Shown: piece after piece, positions 1-11,679 of the stretch | Numbering within the stretch: the stretch's first letter is position 1 | How the letters are laid out: each line of letters starts with the position of its first letter | Assembly (NCBI GenBank): GCA_015345905.1 | Contig: JADDTR010000002.1 | Coordinates: 1,463,734 to 1,527,733, forward strand | DNA: 64,000 nucleotides | Source of the DNA: Aotearoamyces nothofagi | Taxonomy: Eukaryota; Ascomycota; Leotiomycetes; Leotiales; Tympanidaceae | Direction of reading: 5' to 3' | The notes under the pieces: generated by a model | What the model was told of the DNA's origin: nothing | The model's database searches: none | The model's input: the letters and a program-made list of their open reading frames with translations, nothing else | Made by a program: the position numbers and the translations under genes

Positions 1-597
1 GAGCCTGTTCGCGTCGGGCGCATCTTCATTTCCGCCTTCGTAGCCTTCGCGCAGATGTCTGTGGAAGTCTTGTACAGTATCAAATGGCCCGTGATATGAA
101 CTCCCAGAGAGTCGACCATCAAACAATGGTCCGCCTGCGACGTTCGATATGCCTTGGCCCGAAGGAGGGGGAATGCGCCGCATCTGGTCGACCATGTTCT
201 TAATCTGTGCCAGTATCTTCCCCTTGGATTCTGCACTTCGTTCTAGCCAGTTGTCTCTCAAGATATGTCCTTGCACCCTCTCCATCAATATATACTTGTA
301 TCCTTTCCGTTCAAAGGCGCAGTGCACTTTGGGAACGGGAATCGAGGTGTGCTTGGCGACAAATTGCATCGTTGCTGCTTCGGCAGGTTGTTTCAAAGTC
401 CCAACTTTGATGCAGAGGTTCTTCGAAAGCATGAGAACGGGGCCGTGGCGGGGCAGAATACGATTCAAAAGTCGAAGCGTCGCGAGCACGAAAAACCGTC
501 GAAGGGGAGTGTCGTTGACACTGAGGCTAGGCTTTGATTGGGCGTTTTTGGGCGATGAGACCGGGAGAATAATGGAATCCCTTTCACTTTCACTCAT
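1..597 (-). CDS. APH-family (aminoglycoside phosphotransferase-like) protein, 3' end outside window
   Basis: The frame is open for 199 codons from an ATG at 597 to the window edge, with an in-frame TAA just upstream of that ATG, so the start is well placed and the C-terminus is missing. The protein resembles the large fungal APH/choline-kinase-like group: an N-terminal lobe with a strand pair (LCIKVG, then EAATMQFVAKHTSIPVPKV), followed by the hinge-like ILMERVQGH and a helical segment with HRHLREGYEGG. The catalytic HGD and DFG-like motifs of the C-lobe would lie beyond base 1 and cannot be checked. Fungal members are mostly of unknown substrate and are not evidence of antibiotic resistance. 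No intron is seen in this part. Confidence 0.75.
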   Translation of the reverse strand, partial: MSESERDSIILPVSSPKNAQSKPSLSVNDTPLRRFFVLATLRLLNRILPRHGPVLMLSKNLCIKVGTLKQPAEAATMQFVAKHTSIPVPKVHCAFERKGYKYILMERVQGHILRDNWLERSAESKGKILAQIKNMVDQMRRIPPPSGQGISNVAGGPLFDGRLSGSSYHGPFDTVQDFHRHLREGYEGGNEDAPDANRL

Positions 598-971
598 GAC
601 TTCGTCTTAGGATGATGGATGCACATATCTCGTAGAGTTGGAGAATTCTTCGTATAAACAGGAACGTCGTTTGAGGTCGGCCAGCGGCTGAGACAACGAG
701 GCTGGAGAGGCGCTAACTATATTTGGACCAAGTTGCGACTGATTGGTCGTTGCCGCTGTAGTTGCTGCGTCAACAGTGCTTCGCATTAGGAACATCAAAA
801 TCTAGTAGAAACCTTATTAATTTTTATAGTATGCATTTTTACAATACTAAGCTAGAACTTAAGGCTATAATTATAAATGGCTTATTACTATAATAACTAT
901 AATAGCGTACCTTTTTCAAGTGATTTCCTTGCATCTTAAGAATCGATCGATCCTTTTAGTTTATTTCGAGG
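598..971. other. Intergenic, AT-rich stretch at 800-970
   Basis: No gene is supported. The part from about 800 is rich in TA-type dinucleotides and resembles the RIP-degraded DNA at the right end of the window, but no protein similarity could be recovered from it. Confidence 0.5.
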
Positions 972-976
972 AAAAG

Positions 977-1163
977 TGTAACGGCCGGATCAATGCAAAG
1001 GTCGAGTGCTCAGAGGTCAGAGATCAAAGTGTCTATTAGAATCTTAAGCTACAGGTAGGAGGGTCGTAGGGATTTTGACCCTTTATAGGTTCGGGTCTCA
1101 GGGGTTGCCGTTTGGCCCTACGAGTGGTGGTCTCAGGTTGACCCTGGGGTCTATTCCGTCACA
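977..1163. mobile_element. Solo LTR of a retrotransposon, flanked by a 5-bp target-site duplication
   Basis: The 187-bp segment begins TGTAACGG and ends CCGTCACA, near-perfect inverted termini of the TG..CA class typical of fungal Ty3/gypsy LTRs. It is flanked directly by AAAAG at 972-976 and again at 1164-1168, which fits a 5-bp target-site duplication. No internal retroelement sequence or second LTR is present, so it is best read as a solo LTR left by recombination. The single mismatch between the termini is a G/A transition, as expected from age or RIP. Confidence 0.6.
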
Positions 1164-1301
1164 AAAAGATAAACGAAGAAGAATTATATAACCCTTACAA
1201 AATCACAAAAAAGTCAAGTCTATCTACTACAATATCAATAAATAATTCAAAGCTAAGCCTGCCGTATTCCGCCAGAAACCAGAGAGAAAGTAGCCCATGT
1301 T

Positions 1302-1889
1302 TTACCCAATAGTCTCTCGCCCTGCCAAAAGATCCCAAGTTGGAGCTTTAGACGAGTCGTAGTTTCCTTTCCCATCAAATCGGTGCTCTGCTTTCTTCTT
1401 TTCAACATACCACATTGCTGCGTTCCTAACCGCGTTCCAGTCAACATTGCTGGTACCCAAAGCTTTTCTATCTGCTTGCAGCGCTGTCAAAGTCTCCTTT
1501 ACCCAGATAACACAGTTCCATCCTGGCTCCCCATGCTTAATTGGTGTCTTTCGAATAATATCTACGGCGCGGTCCTTGCGCTCGATTTTCCCGATCATAA
1601 CTCGAACCAGCAACGCATTGGTGGGTTGGAGATTGATTGTTTGCTCGTCGAATACCCAGCCATCAATTCGCTCCTTCGCATGATAGCGTGTTCCTTCTAC
1701 CATTGCCCCGCTCTTATCAATTTCCACCTTCGGCCCAACTATAAGAGCCCAGTGATAACTGAATTGATTGTTAGGAGGAATTGTGGTACATGAATTGGAT
1801 GTAATATACGTATCTTCTTTGCCAGGCATTGTAGCGCTTCCTCCTCGAGCGTAAAGCGCAATGTACAGACGGTCCTTGTTTGAAGGCAT
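1302..1889 (-). CDS. Small conserved fungal protein (DUF6914-like)
   Basis: A single-exon frame of 195 codons starts MPSNKDRLYIALYARGG and ends at TAA 1302-1304. The opening KDRLYIALYARG, the central HWALIVGPK and the later WNCVIWVKE and WYVEKKKAEH blocks match my memory of a fungal family annotated DUF6914, whose function is unknown. The HWAL and CVxWV segments are reminiscent of small papain-like or transglutaminase-like folds, but that is a guess. No signal peptide or membrane segment is seen. It is transcribed divergently from the AhpD-like gene about 1.1 kb away. Confidence 0.65.
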   Translation of the reverse strand: MPSNKDRLYIALYARGGSATMPGKEDTYITSNSCTTIPPNNQFSYHWALIVGPKVEIDKSGAMVEGTRYHAKERIDGWVFDEQTINLQPTNALLVRVMIGKIERKDRAVDIIRKTPIKHGEPGWNCVIWVKETLTALQADRKALGTSNVDWNAVRNAAMWYVEKKKAEHRFDGKGNYDSSKAPTWDLLAGRETIG

Positions 1890-3005
1890 GTTGGAAGATT
1901 TGATATCAAGGGGTTGTTTGCGCTAAGAGAGCGGAGAGGAATTGCACTTTGGGAAAGGCTAGAAGCGGAGATAGAAAGTAGTGAGTCTAAGAATTGTAGT
2001 TCGCTGTAGATAGGATAGCCATGAAGCTTACTTATACAGTTGAGTACTCTTCCCAGAAATAGCCCGTTTTTTGAGAAACCCCGTGGCGGCTACTAGCCGC
2101 TGAAGAGGAGTTTCAAAAGGCTGGAGGCTCCTAGAATATCATAACTTGGTGTAGGGAACTAAAAATAGAACAACCCAACATAACTTTGAAACACCAACAA
2201 GCTTTATCAGCAACCCGATTTTTAACGACTACGTAAGGCGGAAGGACTAGGTCGAGGTCGAGGTCGAAGCCGAGCCACGCAACCGCGCGCCAGATAAAAT
2301 TGTGCCCAGCAGAGGGTCAAGTTTGGGATCCTTGGGAGCCTTTTTGGGCTTCCTAGAGATCATTGCTAAACTGGACAAAAATGAACAGAAAAAGCCCTAG
2401 CCTATATCTAGCCTGGTTGGCTATCAAATGCGTGAGTGAGTAGTGGGTACTATTCAGGTTGCTCAGACTGCTCAGACTGCTCAGGTAAGCTGAGTGAGGA
2501 GAGGGGTGAGGTTGAGGTGAGCCGAGGGTGACGATCAGCTACCTCGATATACCTTTCCTTGGTATTACTTATGTCATCCTTGTTGTCATCGCCGGGCATT
2601 GAGGTATGCACGATGACAGTGTAAAGGCTATACAATGTATATTCTGGAGTATAGGACAGAAGGCGAAGATGGTGATGAGGGCAAAGAGGACGAAGAACGA
2701 GTTGGGCATTATATTGGGACATAGAGGTACTAGCATGCTTACATAAACCCCCTTGAACTGTACGACCCCAGCGGCCAGCATGCGGGGTAGCCCTGAGTCC
2801 TGCACGTGACCTGGAAGCATCGGGGCTTCTTCTGTCGCCGACCTGGACAAAGCGGCGGCAAATCAATTACCGACCTCTCCACTGTCGCTCTCTAACTCGG
2901 GCCTGTGCATGCCGAAAACTACCGAGCGACATTCATAACGCAGCCATTTCGCCCGGCGGCCTGACCTGTCAGTCTCTCAGCCTCGCAGCCTTGTATGCCA
3001 ACACC
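1890..3005. other. Divergent intergenic region with simple repeats
   Basis: No gene is supported. It is the shared upstream region of the DUF6914-like gene and the AhpD-like gene. It contains a GGTCGA-type microrepeat near 2251-2275 and three copies of a GCTCAGACT-like unit near 2460-2483. Open frames here look like chance. Confidence 0.5.
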
Positions 3006-4031
3006 ATGTCGAAGCTCTCACCAGCCCTGAAGGCGTCTATCAGCGCCTCTTTTGCGAGGCCTGGGACGGTACCGGCACCGGCACATATCCGCGCGGTGTA
3101 CGAGAACATCGCCCACGAGGCAGCTGCGAAAGACGTCGGATTGTCGTCATGGCTGACCATATCGGTGCGTAGACTCAGCGTGCGGAATCGAGCCAGCACC
3201 TAATTGAAGCATAGACAGCGGCAACGATAACGATGAATTCGCCGGAGTCGTTGACACACCTGCACCGGTTAGCGACTGGTGCGAAGGACAAGGCGCATGC
3301 TGTGCACGCAGCAGAACTGATGCGTGAAGTCGGGCTGAAGTGCATCAGCTTCAATGGGGTATGTGACCCGGAGACTCCGTTCATCAGACGCCTGCTAAAT
3401 CTGTTATGCTGTGGATGTAGATACCAAGAACTATTAATTGTTTGGGTGCTTTCAAAGCCAGCTTGCCCAGTGACGTTGCCAGTTCATTATCGACGACGCC
3501 AACACGGTACGCGCAGCTAACTCTCGTGACCAACTGCAGAATATACTAATATCCATCCCCTCTAGCCAGCCGTCCGTCTCCAATATCGAGGAGATTATAT
3601 CCCGAGGAAAGGCGCTCTGGGATTCGCTCTATCATCCATTCGAGGTCAAACTGTACTCCAAGCTCGCCGACTCCCACCCCGATCTGCCCGTCCACATCCT
3701 GAACTGCCATTACGGCTCCCTCCTTTCCGATTTCCCCAAGCCAGCTAACAGTGCAAAGGTCGGAAGGGTTCTGACGTCTGTTGTGGCTATTTCCTGCTTG
3801 CGGGCTCAGACGGGTGTTGGACCCCAGGTTACATCGCATGTTTTTGGCCTGCGGAAGGCTTTTGAGGATGGCACCTTTAAGGCTGAAGGCGAGCAGGAAG
3901 TTAAGGGCGGAGAATGGTTGGCGAGTGATGAGGGCAATTTGTGGATTTTGAAGAGCGTGGATAGTATTGTTGAGGCGATTGGCGGTGGGAAAGGAACGAC
4001 GTTTGCGCCGGGCCTTGGGGCAAAGCTTTAA
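3006..4031 (+). CDS. AhpD-like / carboxymuconolactone decarboxylase-fold protein
   Basis: Four exons (3006-3164, 3215-3358, 3421-3506, 3566-4031) join in frame to 284 residues; introns of 50, 62 and 59 nt have GT/AG ends and the third a CTAAT branch site. The assembled protein is all-helical and matches a conserved fungal group placed in the AhpD-like superfamily: [12 protein letters not shown] at the start, [29 protein letters not shown], then [16 protein letters not shown], and the C-terminal [12 protein letters not shown] and [11 protein letters not shown]. Family members are alkyl-hydroperoxidase-like proteins of unclear role. No CxxC redox pair typical of active AhpD is visible, so peroxidase activity should not be assumed. 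An ATG 15 nt upstream (2991) is an alternative start. Confidence 0.82.
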
Positions 4032-4354
4032 TTTTGGATAGGTTTCCTATCAAGCTTTTGGAAATGGCTAAAGGATAGTTCATTATAGATTATATAGATA
4101 TATATGCCATTGAATATCGCCGCAGGTCGCTGCTCGACATGTCTCCATTCCTTCATTGAACGTACTGTACTAAAGAACTCGGCCTCGCATTAATTGACAC
4201 TCACCCTTCCCGAGATAATGATAGGCTAGACGCTCGACACTGCGTTTAAATAACATAATTTTTTGACAATCTAAATAAATCTACTTAATGACATCGGTCC
4301 TGATCCTACTTTACCAGAAACTCCACAGATGCTAAGCAAAGATCTTTTAAAACT
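4032..4354. other. Convergent 3' intergenic region
   Basis: This AT-rich spacer lies between the convergent ends of the AhpD-like gene and the CoA-transferase gene. Nothing further is recognised. Confidence 0.5.
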
Positions 4355-6158
4355 CTATTCCATACTTTTTACCACATCCGCAACTGTAAAACTCGCATCG
4401 GTCTTTTTCTTCACCTCTTCAATATCGACACCTGCGGCCAATTCCGTAAGCGTAAGTCCACCCTGAACTCGATCGACCTCGAAGACACAAAGATCCGTAA
4501 TGATCGTGCTGACGCATCGAGCCCCGGTCAAAGGCAGCGAACATTGCTGGACGATCTTCGAAGTCCCGTCTTTCGCAACATGGTCGGTCGCCACAACGAT
4601 CTTGGTCTCATCTGGGTTTGAGATCAGATCCATGGCGCCGCCCATGCCTTTGAACACCTTTCCTGGGATCATGTAGTTTGCGAGATCGCCGTTCGCGCTG
4701 ACTTGGAGGGCGCCGAGGATGGACACGTCGATGTGGCCGCCGCGGATCATGCCGAAGGACTCGGAGCTGTCGAAGGTCGACGCGCCGGGTAGGAGAGTGA
4801 CGGTTTCTTTTCCGGCGTTTATGATGTCCGCATCGACCTGGTCTTTGGTTGGGTATGGTCCCATGCCGAGAATACCGTTTTCTGAGTGGATCCAGACTTT
4901 CGTCTCGGGCGATAGGAAGGATGGAGCGAGGGTTGGCATTCCGACTCCGAGATTTACATAGAATCCATTTTTGAGTTCTTTTGCGGCCCGCTTGGCAATC
5001 TTTTCTCTTCTAATAATGGCTGCACTCTTGGAACCTGCACTGTCTGCACCCTCAGTTGCTCGGAGTTTCACATTCTCAATCATCTTTTCTTCCGTGGCGG
5101 GTACAATGCGATCGACGTAGATCCCAGGAAGGTGGATGTCGTTTGCATCAATAGCTCCCACTGGGACTATGTTTTCTGCTTCAACTATAGTCAACTTGGC
5201 GGCTTTTGCCATTATTTGTCCAAACGCCTTTGTAGTGTACCTGTTCAAAGTCAAAATCACGTTGAGGATACATCAGTCACTAGATGATCTTACCTGAACT
5301 GGCAATTGCCAGCCTCGTCAACCTTCCATGCTCTTAGAATAGCTACATCTCCATGCAGTGCAGTCTCCATCACGAAAGATTTTCCATTGAATTCTCTTGT
5401 TTCCCTAGGTTTTCCGGATTCGAGAACCTCGGATTTGCCCGTCTTCTCATTTACCGGGCCAAGACGGACTGGAATCTCACCAGTCTGTATTAATGTAGCT
5501 GAATATAAGTGTTAATTAAATTTAAGTTAGGCCGATTACAGTGGGCGATAATTTCTAACTTACAAACTCCGGTTGGGGTAAAGAATGCTGGGATACCTGC
5601 GCCAGCTGCTCGAATTCTTTCTGCAAGAGTCCCTTGCGGACAGAGCTCAATCGCGATCTTTCCAGTAAGGTAGTCATGTTCCAATATCTTGTTATTTCCA
5701 AGGTAAGACAGAATCAGCCTGTTCACCTGACCTGACTGAGTGAGTGGTGAGAGCCCTCCCACGCCGGAGGCCCCGGCATTGTTTGAAACTGCCGTCAATG
5801 AATGCAAAGACTCAATGCCTCTTCGATGAATAGCCGCAATAATGGTCTCACTCGTACCACATAGCCCAAAACCTGCACTTAGAATGGTTGAGCCGCTTTC
5901 AAGATCCGCGACTGCATCATCTGCATTCTTGTATAACTTTGACAAGTTGTGCCGATCTACGGTGACTAGCTCGGGTTTAACCTTTGGGGCCTTTGGCACA
6001 TTCCTACTCAGGGTTTGGAGACAACGGACGCAGCTTAATCTTGAACTGTATTGTATCGTGATGCGTGACACGCTGGGAGCTTTGCAATGGGACTCCCTGA
6101 TGAGGCCATCGCGGGCAGAAATGCTAAGACCCACAAGGGCTCTACGCGCAGTAGCCAT
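4355..6158 (-). CDS. Mitochondrial succinyl-CoA:3-ketoacid CoA-transferase (SCOT)
   Basis: Three exons (6158-5564, 5498-5294, 5240-4355) join in frame to 561 residues, close to other SCOT enzymes plus a presequence. The enzyme moves CoA from succinyl-CoA to acetoacetate in the mitochondrial matrix, feeding ketone bodies and branched-chain products into acetyl-CoA. The alpha part carries SAGFGLCGTSETII and CPQGTLAERIRAAGAG; the beta part carries VNLGVGMPTLAP, the catalytic-glutamate motif SENGILGMGPYP and the glycine-rich MGGAMDLI. The first 55 or so residues are basic and Ser/Arg-rich, consistent with mitochondrial import. Introns are 65 and 53 nt. The beginning and end of both CoA-transferase halves are intact. 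Confidence 0.93.
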
Positions 6159-6499
6159 GACGGTAAAAGTACAATATCAAAACCAAAGAGAAAGAGGGTG
6201 CAGAGTAGCAATTGGTGGTAAAACACTGGTATATGTGTTTAAACTCGGTCGACTCGGTTGTTGAACTAACGTCATATGATATGATGTTGATGCCGCAGAT
6301 CGGGTATTCTTTTATTGCCGAGCTTCTTCTCGCCAATATTCGGTTTGTCGGCAAGACACCTTCACGCCTGCTACGTACCAATAAGCTCTCAATCTTTATA
6401 TTTGTGGCCGACTGGCGACTGTTATGAAATGATATAAGAATCATAGATATAATAATTACCCACTAGGAAAATAATTTCTTCGTAGTTTAGATTCCTGCC
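6159..6499. other. Intergenic promoter side of the SCOT gene
   Basis: The upstream region of the CoA-transferase gene lies between it and the carrier-like relic on the plus strand. No gene or distinctive repeat is seen. Confidence 0.45.
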
Positions 6500-6983
6500 A
6501 TGGCGACAGAAACACAACCGGCGCTACTTGTTGGTCTGGGTGAGTGTCCAGATTTGCTTGATACAGAGAGTTCTAAAGGCTAATTTTGATCTCAGAGGTT
6601 CTGCTGTCTCCATAGAGGCCTGCTGCACCCATCCTCCTGATTAGACAGAATAGTTTGGCAATATTCGTACTGCTGTTTTCTGTGAACTGACCCATGACTT
6701 TAAAGACGCGTGCAAATCCAATCAACCAGACAGCCAATGCTGCGAGCGCTATATAAACTCGCAACTAGACACGGTAAATATTGCAATATATTTTAATCGC
6801 CATATTCTAAATGATATGGTGATTTAGGTCGTTTTAGTGCACATGTACTCCGACGGAGCTAAGGTGCCGTGCCGGCTTAAGATTTGGATATACTAATGCT
6901 TCCAACGGGATCATGAGAGTTGGCCTGATGAAAGGATTTCTGGAAAGGATTAGGTCCGAATGTGGTTCGCAGTGTATACATGA
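6500..6983 (+). pseudogene. Decayed mitochondrial-carrier-like gene
   Basis: An ATG at 6500 starts a short exon (MATETQPALLVGL) with a good GTGAGT donor at about 6540 and a following acceptor. The next frame reads GSAVSIEACCTHPPD and then meets a TAG, resembling the first carrier signature (CxTHPLDxxK). Near 6900-6983 another piece reads ASNGIMRVGLMKGF and, after a one-base shift, GLGPNVVRSVYM, which resembles the third-repeat end of dicarboxylate or uncoupling-type carriers and again stops at a GTGAGT donor with a CTAAC branch site. Stops and shifts prevent a working protein. The similarity was judged by eye and is weak. Confidence 0.38.
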
Positions 6984-7551
6984 GTGAGTCTCGTCTTGGC
7001 ACTATGCTGAATTTTTGCTAACTAAATAGACGATTTATAGATCGCTTTGTAGGCCACGGCTGTCTCTTTTATTTAGGCTGGGTCGTTCAATAGTCTGAGA
7101 TACCTTCTTTCGAGTATACTGCAGCAAAGAGTCAGCTCCTATCACTCAACTTGAAAGATGGGGTGCTGGCCCATGTTATAAGCTTCCCTGGCTGCTAACA
7201 CAGCGGCAAGGACCGTTTCAGCACCAGCAGATGCCCCCTAAAGTAGGGTGCAAGGTGCAATAGCTACCAATGGAAAGAGGTAGGCAATCCCTTAAACCAC
7301 CTTGTTGAAAATTCTATTCCATTGTTTATTCGCGGCTCGCAGAACTCAAATCGCGAAAAACGCAATGTTGTCACGGGTAAATGAAGGGTCCAGAATGCTG
7401 CTACCCGGCTAGGACGATTTGGGCGCTAGCGTGTAATCATGCGAATCTCCATCTAGATCTTCTGCGTCCTGCATTGGGCACGTGTTGGACCGGGCATCTG
7501 CATACATTCTATATTCGCACACGGCGACTTTTAATGGCTTTGTTGTGAGGC
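6984..7551. other. Intergenic, upstream of Zn2Cys6 regulator
   Basis: This may include the last remains of the carrier-like relic. I see no further coding similarity, RNA gene or clear repeat. Confidence 0.4.
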
Positions 7552-10087
7552 ATGGATGAGGGGGATACCCCAGCACCCCCAATAGGGGGCAGCAATGCGC
7601 ATCACTCCAAGCAAGCAGCTTGTCTGACGTGCAGGCGGAGCAAAACAAAATGCCATCGCAACCCCGGCAGCTCTAAATGCAGAAGATGCTTCCAGGCAGA
7701 TATTATATGCGTAGTCCCCGAGTATCACGTTGGGAGACAAAGGGGGACGAAGAAGTAAGCAGTGTTTATCCCCTTTTGACCAACCTGCCAGCTTACATTT
7801 TCCCTTAGCAAACGTTCTACTTTGGATAGAGCAGTACTGCGGATAGAACAGGCCATCGAGCAGTCAAAGTTCAACGATGTAGGAATAGAGGACAGCCAGA
7901 CTGCTCTGCGGTTACAAGAGCTGTTGGGCCGGACTCAAAGCATTGCGCCTCGAGAATCGATATCGAGAGATCTCATCTCAGCTGTACTGGCTATGGCGCC
8001 TTCCACCCATCAAGACTTCGAATTGGGGCATGATCACGTGACTGTCGACACAACAACAAGCACACCGTTTTCCCGCCAACATGATACCAGCGACACTTTT
8101 GCACTAGATGATGCTGAAAATCCTTTACAACTTCTCGCCCATGCTTCAGATCTGTCGTCTTCTTCGTCCCGACGGCGGTCGGCACCAGTCGATATATCTT
8201 CGTCATATATGTCTTCTTATGCAGGTCTTGCTAAAGAAAAAGACGAAAACGCAGATCTTCGAGTATTTTTTGGACCATTCACTCCACTATTAGATGTTGG
8301 TGAAGATATTGACCCATTAGATATGGGATTCGTCACGCGCAGTGAGACTGACGTACTATTCAACTTGTATGGCTTTTCACACTATTTTTGATATTGACTA
8401 CTGATTCACATATAATAGCTTTTACAGGAATCTTTCTCATACCCGGTGGGGGCTAGATCCTACCATCCATACAGCCGATTTCGTCCGCTCACGATCTGCA
8501 TTCCTTTTCACGTCAATTTTGGCTGCCTCGTCACTCTTCATATCATCAACTGCAGCGCTTTCGAAGAGGCTCTCTATGCATACTAAAAATCTAGCACGCC
8601 GTGTAATTGCAAACCGTAATCGTTCTCCAGAGATTGTCCTGGCATTTATGGTTAATATACCCTGGATGTCGCCAGGCAAACACTGGGCAGATGATGAGAC
8701 CTGCTCATACATGGCCATGGCGCTCACTATTGCAATTGATTTATCACTAAATAAGCTTATTGTGCCCTCTCCGAACGCGCCAAATGGCATTCCGGAAAAT
8801 ATAGCCAAGTCTGATTGTATCACACCAGAAAAAGCTTTGTCTTTAGATGGCTTTGAAGATGTTGACCCCTCGTCAGTCTGGGGTCAGCGCTTGCTCCGAA
8901 GTAGAGAGAGAATCTGGCTCTCACTCTTTGTACTTGATAGAGGGTTTGTCCTCTGCTTATTCCTTTTGTTTACCCCGCTAATTTTCCGACACAGTGTTGG
9001 CTTGGCACGAGGGAGGAGCTTTACAGTGCCAATGACCCCGTTGATTGAAATTTGCGATAACTGGCATATTTCTGACCTTGCAGATACTTGGGATGGGTCT
9101 ATTATCTCGTCCGCTGTGATGAGAAGAGATCTCGTAAGTCGAACCTATAATTAACTTTTGCTAAATGTGGTCTACTAACCCTGTTAATTGATAGGCTAGC
9201 TTGATATCAAGTATAAAGACTACTTGTGACGCCGACAGCTCCAATTCCATTGATGGACACATTGTCGTGCAATCGTATGTCAACCCTACAGCGCTACCTA
9301 GACTCACTCTCTTATATTTGCATCAGGATCAAGGATATGATTGAAAATTTCTTCGATCGATGGTATGCAACGTGGACGTTCAATATTGAAGGAAGTAAAC
9401 GTAGGTCGCTTTGCACTTTATATTCAGCGTCCCTAAAGCTAAAGTCGACCCACAGAGCATCATCTTCCACCATATGTCGAAATTTTAGTCACCCATACCA
9501 GGCTCTCTACATATAGTAGCGTAATTAATCATTCGTCAGCTCCGATAGAAGTGAAGCGTTTCTTTCACACGGCAGGGCTATCCGCCGCTTTAAACGTCAT
9601 GCGCGTAGCGGTCCAAGGCGAACGCGAACTTAAATCGATTCCAAATAACACTGCCATTATGATTACGTTTTCAGCTTGCTTTGCTCTCCTACTCAGCATG
9701 ATGGCAACTGACAACACGTCGAGCCTAGCACCAAGCGTCAGGATCCTTATCCAGGAGACTGCAGATGTCCTAGAAAGGATTGGAACGACACCATGCCACC
9801 GCAAGGGCACATCGGCATTATATGGAAGACACTTACGCGCAGTCGTCGGAAATCTTCGGTTGAACCAGTCAAGAGAAGGCCAGCTTAAGACTGAAAATAC
9901 GACACTAAATACTAGACAAGATGTAGAATTCGAGCCGCTGCTTTTTTCGGCGATGTCAGACCGACAAATCGTAGATGCTGTAACAAATGCCGGAGACAAA
10001 CTTGACACCTATCTACCCAATTTTCAGATCGACGACAGTACTGGGTTGAATTGGCTAGACTGGTTTAGTTTAGATGCTACTGCGTAA
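7552..10087 (+). CDS. Zn2Cys6 transcription factor with fungal regulatory domain
   Basis: Seven exons (7552-7754, 7809-8366, 8428-8943, 8995-9133, 9195-9274, 9327-9400, 9456-10087) join in frame to 733 residues. Residues about 24-51 form the binuclear zinc cluster, CLTCRRSKTKCHRNPG then CRRCFQADIIC, with all six cysteines. The rest is the helical fungal-specific regulatory region, with RWGLDPTIHTADFVRSRSAF, MVNIPWMSPGKHWADDETC, WDGSIISSAVMRRDL, FFDRWYATWTFNIEG and EVKRFFHTAGLS matching this family in order. The introns at 9275-9326 and 9401-9455 were placed because only that splicing keeps the conserved blocks joined. It is a nuclear DNA-binding regulator with unknown targets. The neighbouring rhodopsin-like gene is convergent with it, so no divergent target gene is indicated. 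Confidence 0.9.
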
Positions 10088-10222
10088 TATTGTAACCATA
10101 GTCTTAGACTAATGTGATCCCCTCTCCAAGATGATCAGTCACCAACATTGCTTCTTAAGTGTAATTATTAATATTAAAAAATACGTTATGACGGACTCTA
10201 GTCCTCTAACATCATATCCGAA

Positions 10223-11679
10223 CTAAGTTTTCCAACTATTATATAAGTCGTGCATATATTCCGGCTGCTCGTTCTGTTGCTGCTCGATGGCATCTTCTGC
10301 GCCCACACTGACGCCAAACCCAACCGTCTTCGTGATTGAGAAGATGCTTCGATCCGACATGGGACTCGCCGTCATGCTGCTCTGCGCCTCGTGACCCTTT
10401 TCGGAATGCGAGAAACCCCAGCCGGAATTCATCTTCCACTTCTCCCCCTCGACGCTGCTGATGCTCTTCACGGGGCTGTAGAGCGCGAAGGTCTTTCTGC
10501 TGGACGGCGAGTCGGATTGCGTGTGGCTTACGGTAGTTATGGTCAGACCGGACGTGCGGATACCCAGGCCCTCACGCTCTGTGCGCGGTAGGATGGAGTC
10601 CTGGTTTTGACGAATGGGGTTTTCGGCGGAGAGCAAGCGGGGTGCCCAGCTCTGTATGAGGGGCTTGATGGCAGGCGCAGAGGCGCAAAATAGGCCGATG
10701 CAAACTTCGACCGTGGGCCAAATTGCGGTGTCATATGATGTCCCTACAAGCGGTCAGATTCATTACTTCTAGGCATCAAAGCAGCTTGGCAAGGGGGCAG
10801 ATCACGGGACAAGGAATGGAACTTACATGAAACATCACGTTTATATTTGAGAACTTGTGCGATCCTGACGATCCTCACAATGCCGATTGTAATGGCCAGC
10901 CAGCCAGAAGCAACGACAGCTCCCAGCGTGACCTTTTGTCGAATGGGTATTTTCAACGCCCATAACGTGGGCGCAACGAGGATGATCAGCCACAGATCTG
11001 TGGCGAGATTGCATACAGAGTTCGCGTACAGCCCCGGCAGACGACTGATGCACGTGTGTGTGGTATTCAAGTCATAAGAGCCGGCAACGGGGGAGCAGCG
11101 AAAGATGGCTACGAACTCAGTTGCAATAGTAGAAGCTACGATGAAGCTTATTGTGCCGCAAACGAGATACCGGCTCATGCGGCTGGTGAAGAAGCGCAGG
11201 TAGAAGAGACAGATGCTGGTTTTGGTGGTTGCGAGGGCAAACTGATAGACTGTAATTGGGTGGTCAGTAGATGATACGGGTGGACGTGAGACGTCGTGGA
11301 TTATATCTAGGTCACGACTAACCAATATATGCTGCAAAACTCACTATCAGAGCAGGTTTCTCGAGGCTGATGGGTATATAGACTGCATGATATCCAACGC
11401 CGTACTTGGTGCTTAGACACGCAAGAATGGCGAGGCAGATCGCAGCTAGCCAAGATACAGCCACAAATGTATCATCCCAGCCCCAAGTCTTGGTGATGCG
11501 TCCTTGGGCATAAAGCCTCGCTACCACAAAGACAGATGCAAAGACGAGAGGGATGATATTCCCAAGCAGAATCCGAGGTACTCTATTTGCGCCTTGAAGC
11601 TGTGATTGATAACTGGTTAGCGTCGGATCTCGAAAACGCGGGGATTTGAGAGTACCCCACGTCCTATCACAGCCTCCAT
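10223..11679 (-). CDS. Seven-helix fungal rhodopsin-like (PTH11/SAT4-type) integral membrane protein
   Basis: Four exons (11679-11656, 11599-11323, 11249-10827, 10743-10223) join in frame to 414 residues. The first exon encodes only MEAVIGRG. Seven hydrophobic segments are visible, with the family landmarks TKTWGWDDTFV, YQFALATTKTSICLFYLRF, CSPVAGSYD, CISRLPGLYANSVCNLATD and AIWPTVEVCIGLFCASAPAI. The last 150 or so residues are a soluble Ser/Thr-rich tail (EGEKWKMNSGWGF) predicted to be cytosolic. This Pfam family of fungal rhodopsin domain proteins is large and mostly uncharacterised, with some members proposed as GPCR-like surface sensors. No retinal-binding lysine is claimed. Introns are 56, 73 and 83 nt. 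Confidence 0.88.

Noticed and set aside
149-610. 153-codon plus-strand frame at the left edge
   Set aside because: It is the antisense shadow of the APH-family frame, which shows family motifs and a proper start.
2450-2866. 138-codon minus-strand frame ending in Glu-Gln-Ser repeats
   Set aside because: It overlaps simple repeats in a divergent promoter, has no family features and no signal of codon bias.
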